This document shows positions 57,139 through 64,000 of a stretch of 64,000 bases of DNA, piece by piece (the stretch's first letter is position 1; the number at the start of each line of letters is the position of its first letter). Below the pieces are notes generated by a model that was not told the DNA's origin, did no database searches, and was given only the letters and a program-made list of their open reading frames with translations. The translations under genes and the position numbers were made by a program. The DNA comes from Gnetum montanum (Eukaryota > Streptophyta > Gnetopsida > Gnetales > Gnetaceae), in the NCBI GenBank assembly GCA_015680685.1, contig MNCI01020752.1, positions 104,887 through 168,886 of the forward strand, in the 5' to 3' direction.

Positions 57139-60100
57139 GCTTGTGTCAAACATTGTGTCAATTTTTTCAAATTTGCTATCCTTTGAAAGATATTATAAGG
57201 GTAAGAATTTTAAAAACCTAAAGTATTTTAATGAATAATCAATCATATGTATGTTAGAATCTCTAATGCTCTCACCCAAGGGACCATAACTATTATTATA
57301 AGCCATACATAAGGAAAAGGAAGCCAATTGCAAAGGGTCATAAACAAAGTTAACACTTTTTGGGCATTTTTCTTGAAATTTTTCTAACTCTATAATCACA
57401 TAAGCTAAGAACTTAATGGAAGTAAGATCATGGATAAGGAATAAACCTGTTGATGTAAAACACCTTAGTAATGCTAAATCCTTGATTGATTATAGATGGC
57501 CCCAAAAAGACATGGACAAGAAGGACCTTCACAAGGTGCAAGAAAATGCTTGAGAGGTGGAAAAGGCTGATTAGGAGAATAAGGCCCACCAATTAAGCAT
57601 AAAGAATAGGAGGCTCTATTGTTTTGCATTCATCAAGAGGCTCCTACTATAGGGTAGTCGGTCCAACTGGAGGGCACAAAACCATAGGTTCAAGTGCAAG
57701 GAAAATGCCTCATGTTGTTCCAAGAATGCCTTCAAGCCATCCATGAGTGATCCATGTTGATCATGATCATCATGGAAATGAACTTCAGGCTATTCATGGA
57801 ATTTTTTCCTAAGAGGGTTAAAACTCAGCTTCAAGCATCACCTCTATGGCACATCCTCTCTGAAAGTGGGGAATGGTACCTTGATGAGATGTACCAATTA
57901 TGGCTTAATAAGGAAGAAGGCACTATTGTCAAAATTAGTGGAGTCTCTATCTCTTTTTCAGTTAAGGCCATTGTAGAGGCTCTAAACATACCTAATGTGG
58001 AGGCCAATGTAGCACATCTATCGATAAGGTCTAACGCAAAAACCAATAAACTGTGGCTGAAGTGGGCATACAACAAAGAAAAAAAATACACAATGAGTTA
58101 ACTCTAGAAGAGAGGATTTACTTCAAAATCACTACATACCACCTATTCCCAACTATAGGGCTCAACAAAATATCAACTTATGCAACCAAAGAAAGTGCAA
58201 TCTTCATGGGAATACACAATGCCAATCTTGCCTAGTTGTACTTCATGGAAATTCAAAGGTGGTTTGAGAAAAAAAAAGACAAGAAATTCAACACTTCCAT
58301 TTCCTTGCCTAATTGGAAAGCTATGCAATGACATCGAAATCTTGAATTACACCAATGATGTTCCCAAGAGGGATTAGAATTCTTCTTTCTCTATTGCTCA
58401 AACCAACAACACCTAGGAAAGATCTTGGTGATGAACAAGAATAAGAACTAGAGAAGGAGATGAAACAAGAATAAGAAAAGAAGCTCAAGTAAGAACTAGT
58501 GCAATGCTGAGAGCCACAAGATCCACTACCATGACCATAAGACTATATGCCCCCAATCAACCATTTGTAGAGAATAGCTGAAACTCTCAGTTAGGGAAGT
58601 AAGGATGAATCAAACCTCTTCTAAGTGATCAATGATGCCATGAAACCTATAGTTTCTACTAATCCATTATGGGAATACACTTCTTTGCAATTAGGAGGAG
58701 AAACTTAGTGGTGCTTGAAATAAATCTTTGTAAATGTTGTATCTTTTCAAGTGGTGCTTGAAACGAGAGAAGGCACCACAATTATGGTAATGCAACACCA
58801 AGATGTAGTAGGTGTAGTAGAAGTTATCATAGATCACATTAAAGAATCATTTAATGTGCCTATTGTGCCCTTGGTAGATTTGTCTAGAACCTGAGATGCA
58901 CAAATTTTAGCTAGGAATTCAATGACTCCTATGGCCCATGAGGATGTGCTTGATAGATTGTTACACACTGGAAAAGTCATGAAAACTTTTTTTAACATCC
59001 CCAGTGATGTAACTATAGTAAAATTCAATCACATTGCCACAAAAGGAAACCTAATCATGGCAGAGACTAGGGTAGAGCATGTAGAAGCAAATGTGCATAG
59101 ATTACAATAAGAGCTCATCACCTTGAAAGCTAAAAGAAGGTATCCTTCCCAATTCATTGCATCTAACCAATTGTAAAAATTTAGAATAGAGTGGCTAGGT
59201 TAATTAATTGAAAAAAATAAAGTTGTTGAACAAGAAAAGAAGAAAGTGATTTGGAATGCCTCAGCCATTGAAGCACAAGCATATGACCACACGAAGGCAC
59301 TGACCACTACACAAGAGGAGAACAAGTAGCTTCCTGATAATAATGCCAAGTTGATCATTGTTGAGAAATAGAAAAACATTTCAGAAGAAAGTATCCACCA
59401 ACTGAGGGAGAAACTAGTGAGGATCAACTAGGATATAACTAGATTGACTAGAGAAAATCAAACCCTCTCAATGGAGGAGGTCCATGCAATACGTCAAAAA
59501 TCTATAATTGAGATAAGTGCATGGAAAAACAAGGCAAAGAAGCATGAGAAGTTGAAGGAGCACTTCTAAGACTATATTGACATGTATAAAAAGATTAATA
59601 AAAATGAGATCCATATGGAAAAGGGCTTCATTAGTTCCATGTCAGTGTAGAATCTTGACTAGTAGCCCATCTTGGATAGCTATGCCCTGGTTCACCAAGC
59701 AGAAGTGAAGAACAAGGTCCTATAGCTTGAAGATTTGAAAGAATACATAGCATTGGCTAACCTTTTCTACACTAACCTTGCCATGTTAATAGTATTTTGG
59801 CCTAGAAATAATTTGGAACAACAAGTCACACCCACTTATGCCTTGTATGAAAAATATTTTGCAAATAGGAAAATTGCTCTACAAAAACTCCGCATGGAAA
59901 ACTTAGAACTAGAAACAATTAAGGCTTGCTACCATGAGCAAAGATATGGAGCCTTATACCTAGCTAAAAGATTAACATATTATCATGAACTAAAAGAAAA
60001 GGCCAAATCTTTCAAGAAGGAACAATGGTAGTTCATAGCATGGTACATGAAAGAAAATAAAATTATCTTGTAGTTGACATGTCTGTAGGATGTATTGATT

Positions 60101-60210
60101 CTAGCACATATCAGCTCTTCAACCTAGATGGTACAAGATCCAAGAATAGTGGAGGATAAGTTGTAGGTACTCCTGAATTACTATAAATTCCAAAAGCTTC
60201 ACAACAATGG
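57139..60210 (+). pseudogene. Family-A second ORF: globular domain plus coiled coil, unknown
   Basis: A possible first exon begins MLVSNIVSIFSNLLSFERYYK at 57,139 and ends at AAGGGTAAG near 57,200. The main coding-like part runs from about 57,760: EFFPKRVKTQLQASPLWHIL, WYLDEMYQLWLNKEEG, then VSISFSVKAIVEALNIPNVEANVAHLSI (57,754-58,101), which faintly recalls the plant-transposon domain seen in extra ORFs of gypsy elements. After frameshifts, a long charged region (58,920-60,030) has heptad-like VEQEKKKVIWNASAIEAQAYDHTKAL, REKLVRIN and KLRMENLELETIKACYHEQRYGALYLAKRLTYYHELKEKAKSFKKEQW. Family not assigned; sense to the element. Absent from the copy at 1-4,343. Confidence 0.5.
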
Positions 60211-60432
60211 GAAGTGACCCATGGAAGAGCGACCACCTCCAAAAACTACATGAGCGTCACCGATTTTGTTGTTTTGTCATGATGTGTTCATTTTTTGTAA
60301 AATACCTTTGAAACATGAAGGAGTCAATTTGTGTGCTTATTTAAGTCAATTAATAATCCCATACCTTCTTAATATTTTGTGAAGAACTTGTTCCTCAATT
60401 TTTTTAACTTGAGGATGAGTTTTCATTTAGTT

Positions 60433-60441
60433 GTGAGGGTA
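60433..60441 (+). promoter_or_regulatory. Family-A polypurine tract
   Basis: GTGAGGGTA immediately before the 3' LTR, in the same context as at 3,484-3,493. Confidence 0.65.
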
Positions 60442-61188
60442 TGATAAGACATGTTTTGCAAGGCCCCAATATCGAGTATCCGATATCAAAGCCGAGATGT
60501 CAAGTATTCGATATTAGGGAAAAACATTTAATGTCAGGGATCCAATATCGTCCCTTCCATGCTAGCTTATAAATACAACAATTGGATGCATGATTACTCT
60601 TTGCAATAAATATTAAGATTACTTTCATCATTGTAGCATCCACTTAGATTTATTATTGTTTTTAATTACTTAAATGCTTACTATTTTCCTTAGTTAATAC
60701 TTATCATTTATTACTCTTTATCATTTTTTGTTAGTAGGTGGAATGAGTACGACTAATTGCAAGCACTTAAGTATAACTACTTGGTAATCTAGTAGTGTTA
60801 TCATTTGGTATGCCTAGTAACAATATGCTTGGTAATCCTAGTGGTAGTTGCATGAATTCCAAGGCATGTACAAAAGGTTAGAAAGAAATACTCATCTCAC
60901 ATAGGCTAGTTAGACATTACTTTCTATTGTTACTTAGATTAAACAATTAATTTCTTTATTATCAGTAGGAGTAGCTTAGGGTAGAACAATATCAAGAATC
61001 ATATGTCTCACTCTACACTAAATCATACATGATAAAGCTACCACTCGTCCAAGTGGAAAGACAATGAACTGTGATCAAAGCATAACAATCTAGGTGCACA
61101 ATTAGTTCCATCCATGGAATTCAGTTGGATCATGCATGAACGCTTGTGATTCGTATGGTTGGGCATAGGGGTACATAGCTACTCATTA
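60442..61188 (+). repeat. Family-A 3' LTR
   Basis: TGATAAGACA ... ACTCATTA (CA decayed to TA). TATAAATA at 60,568-60,575. About 130 bp shorter than the 5' LTR, in the part after the TATA box. Confidence 0.9.
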
Positions 61189-61193
61189 GGAGG
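61189..61193. repeat. TSD of family-A element, right copy (GGAGG)
   Basis: Matches 51,931-51,935. Confidence 0.88.
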
Positions 61194-61439
61194 CTTATGA
61201 AACATAGTGGGAGTGGAAATGTTTGTAGTAACAAACTTTTAACTGTTGTACTAGAAAACATTACTGCTCATGATGAAGTTTAAACTCATCACTTAGACTT
61301 GTATAGACTATCATGTCATGCACATGAACATAAAATGAGCTTTAGCTATCAGGCATTCATATAAGCTATGATATAAGTTTTGGGTAGTTGAGCTGTAGCC
61401 TATGAATGTTATTCATATTTCATTATAGTTGTTGCATTA

Positions 61440-61854
61440 TGTTGGGAAAATGATAGAAAAAAATGATCCACTAAATAATTAAAAATAAACTAAAAAAAAA
61501 TACAAATTATATACATGGTAAAACTCTAAAATGTGAAGGGAAATATCCATGGGGAAAGGCAAAAAAAATTTATTCAAGATGAATTAATGAGTATAAGGCT
61601 TCTCTTGCTCTATGAAATTACACATAACAAGCTCACACTATGCCTATATTTATAGCACATCCTCTCTTGATTTTTTGATGCTTAACATTAGTAATGCCTA
61701 TACTACCATGTAAAAAAAACCAAACAGGAAAACATAAATTCTCAAAAAAAAAAAAGAAAAAAAAGAAAAAAAAAAAAACAAAAGACAAAAAACCATAAAG
61801 GAGAACATCAAAGAGAAGGAAAGAAACATAAGATAACTTGTTCTTAACTCAACA
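61440..61854 (-). repeat. Copia 3' LTR (415 bp)
   Basis: TGTTGGGAAA at the left and CTCAACA at the right give TGTTG/CAACA ends, with a copia-style PPT on the minus strand next to the right edge. An A-rich tract lies at about 61,741-61,795. The left edge is less certain than the right. Confidence 0.68.
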
Positions 61855-61868
61855 ATCTCCACCTTGAC
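61855..61868 (-). promoter_or_regulatory. Copia polypurine tract
   Basis: On the minus strand GTCAAGGTGGAGAT leads directly into TGTTGAG, the standard end of plant Ty1/copia internal regions. Confidence 0.78.
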
Positions 61869-64000
61869 AATAGGCTCACTTTACCTTGTTCAAAGATTTT
61901 CATCATCTTTTTTGCAAGCCTAAAATGTCCAAGCATGAAATGAACTTCTTTAATAATACTAGCTTTGTTAATATGTTTACACAATTTTGATATGTATGAA
62001 TTTCTCATCTAATACTTTCCCTTCTTCAATAACTTGTCTTATCCAATGATATTTGGTGCAAATATGTTTTGTTCTACTATAATGAATTGGATTCTTGACT
62101 AAATATATGGAACTTTGATTGTCATAAAATATTTTTACTTTTTTCTTTTTTTTTATGTGCAACTCATCTAGTATGTCCTACAACCAAACAACTTTCTTAA
62201 AATTTTTTGTAGCACGCATGTATTATAAAGTACTAGGTAATGGAAAATTAAAGTGCTTAAGAAGTGTAAAAGACTAAGCTAAAGTAATCATATTAAATAA
62301 ATGAAAATTAAATTAAGTAAAGAAATTAGCTAAGTAAAACAAAGAAACTAAGTAGATGCTACAATGATAGTAAAAAATCTTGATCTTTAATACCATTCAT
62401 GAACTATGCTCAAGTAAAATCAACTTGAATAAAGATTCTATTCCATTGTTCAATGCGACACTATAGGCATTTACTTTATTGCTACGTGTAAACTATCAAA
62501 AAAATTGTAAGAGTTTCGCTAAGAGTGGAATGAAAGTTGTTTGTTGGTGTGACCAAGTATTAGTATTTATGGAGGTGAATAGGATCCACTACATTGCATC
62601 AATGATGATGCATGTACAGTTTTGATGTTGTAGATACAATATCATAAATGCGATATTGTAGATACAATATCATGGCTCATCAAAAACAGGTTTTATCAAT
62701 CATAAATTTACTGATAATTTCAACTACAAAGTAAATATATGCTCTTGTACATATCATAACATATATTAAACATCCTACTACATTTGCATAATACACACAA
62801 GACATATATTGATTTTATCTTTTTGAACGAGGACATAAATCTAAAGAAAGTTTAAAATGAGTAGTAAAATGGATACTTATAGGTTTAACATCCCTTATAT
62901 TAAAATGCATGAGGATTTTGTGAATATACTTTTGAAGACCATACCTTATCATTTCTTATGTCTCTATGTATGTTTGTATACAAAAATTGATTTTCTTCTT
63001 CTAGATCTTTCTTATCAAGTGTTCTAGATAATTGAGCCTTTAATTGTTTGATTTCCTACATACTTTAGCTTTCAATAAGCATGTCATTAACATAGAACAC
63101 CAAAACTACAAATATGCCATTGGCACTAAATTGAAAATACACATAATGGTCATATTTACTTTTTGAAAATTATGGCTTAACATAAGAGAATCAAACCTCT
63201 TGTACCATTACCTAGATGATTGCTTTAGGCCATTTAATGGATTTTAAAGTTTGCAAACCAACTTCATTTCCTATCTATACAATACCTTCTAGTTGTTTCA
63301 TATATATTTCCTAATCTAAGTAACCATGAAAAAATTTTGTTTTTACATCTAAGTGTTCTAATTCTATATTAAATAAAATAGCTAGAGCTAACAAAATCTG
63401 AACAGAAACTAATTTTATAACTCATAAAAGAAATTTTGTGAAATCTATACATTTCTTTTATAACATTTTGCTACTAGTGTTTCTTTATACATGACAATTT
63501 TACCATAAGCTATTTTCTTTAATTTGTAGACCCATTTACAGTTAATAGCTTTTCTACCTTTTGGAATCTCTACAAAAACCCATGTTTCATTTTTCTCCAA
63601 AGAAGTCATCTTCTCTTGTATTGCTTCTTTCTATTTAGAATTAGAACCATCTTCTATAGCTTCTTGAATTGTGCCTAGCTCTATTTTATCTAAAAATAAT
63701 GCAAGTATACTGTAATTATCAAATTTCTTAAGAGAAATACATGTCTAGATCTTCTTAAGGTTGTGCAACTATATTTCTTTGTCTCTTTATTTCAAAAATC
63801 TTCTTCAAGTAACTGAAAAATTTTCTATTTTCTATTTGAATATGATTGAGTCTCAAAATTAATTGACCACTAGGTACATTTATCTGTTCCTATTTAACAT
63901 TTACTTTTTGTTCAATACTCTTAAAGGATTCATGAAAACTACATCTCTATTGTAAATGATTTTATGGTTAATAGGATCTCATAAACTATACCCTTTAACA
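61869..64000 (-). pseudogene. Ty1/copia polyprotein: RT and RNase H (runs off the window)
   Basis: Minus-strand RT runs from the right edge: KWVYKLKK (about 63,530), a QLDVKTAFLHG-equivalent LDVKTKFFHGYLD (about 63,350), EIYMKQLEG, LKSIKWPKAI (about 63,245), VLVFYVNDMLIES (catalytic YVDD read as YVND, about 63,100-63,060) and FLYTNIHRDIRND (about 62,990-62,950). RNase H is at 61,977-62,210: VVWLQDILDELHIK-like, then FYDNQSSIYLVKNPIHYSRTKHI and YHWIRQVIEEGKV, diagnostic of copia. The segment joining RT and RNase H is lost at a family-A LTR fragment (62,215-62,682). Integrase and gag lie beyond the window. Confidence 0.85.
62215..62682 (-). repeat. Family-A-related LTR fragment inside copia
   Basis: On the minus strand it starts TGATGAGCCATGATATTG at 62,682 and contains AAAGATCAAGATT and CATTGTAGCATCTACTTAG, matching 51,936 and 52,225-52,270 of the family-A LTR. 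The LTR's 3' third is missing. The left boundary is approximate. Confidence 0.7.

Larger units (their letters stand above)
51936..61188 (+). mobile_element. Complete family-A LTR retroelement (9.25 kb), gag plus second ORF, no pol
   Basis: Two LTRs (874 and 747 bp), a PBS, a PPT and a perfect GGAGG TSD define one insertion. The internal part holds gag (about 52.96-55.3 kb), a non-coding stretch, an internal TATA box with LTR-like upstream sequence (56,871-56,948) and a second long coding region (about 57.1-60.2 kb). No protease, RT, RNase H or integrase motif was seen, so it must depend on another element for replication. The PBS type (TGGCGCCGTTGCC-like) is that of Athila/Tat-related gypsy elements. 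Confidence 0.88.

Overview
This window looks like intergenic DNA from a large, repeat-bloated plant nuclear genome, most likely a gymnosperm (conifer-like). It is AT-rich and dominated by old, decayed LTR retrotransposons and LINEs. The only host-type gene is a CpG-rich, two-exon CYP71-clan cytochrome P450 (47,738-49,647), which resembles gymnosperm CYP750-type sequences and is broken. No prokaryotic features, rRNA, tRNA or CRISPR were seen. Nearly every coding region carries stops or frameshifts, so most coding entries are labelled pseudogene. Domain borders are by-eye estimates; LTR edges, target-site duplications (TSDs) and splice sites were read base by base.

Layout. 1-4,343: right-hand part of a plus-strand, gag-bearing LTR element (family A), cut by the window edge. 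4.3-10 kb: relics, including a minus-strand LINE (7.4-8.8 kb). 9,985-40,842: a very large Ty3/gypsy Tat/Ogre-like element on the minus strand (element B, about 21 kb without its insertion). Its left LTR is split by a complete 9.6-kb minus-strand chromovirus (10,878-20,514; TSD GTAAG), and the uninterrupted LTR at 39.4-40.8 kb shows the empty site. 40.8-42.8 kb: a tRNA-iMet-primed element (D) with a large LTR. 43.0-43.5 kb: a 104-bp tandem array. 43.6-46.5 kb: a plus-strand LINE. 47.3-49.8 kb: the P450 with its promoter. 50.6-51.7 kb: a minus-strand LINE end. 51,936-61,188: a complete family-A element with LTRs, PBS, PPT and TSD GGAGG, carrying gag and a second long coding region but no recognisable pol. 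61.4-64 kb: a minus-strand Ty1/copia element interrupted by a family-A LTR fragment.

The most interesting signal is that both minus-strand gypsy elements carry a decayed, intron-containing gene on the opposite strand. The chromovirus has one between its 5' LTR and gag (17,578-19,815, about five exons, GT/AG introns of 67-105 bp where both sites are clear). Element B has one between protease and reverse transcriptase (28,756-34,021, about eight exons, mostly short GT/AG introns). The element-B gene lies just downstream of an 18-unit, 191-bp tandem array, and the assembly gap there (191 N) spans exactly one repeat unit. Family A carries an analogous second ORF in the sense direction, behind an internal promoter that resembles its LTR U3. 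I could assign none of these three genes to a named family.
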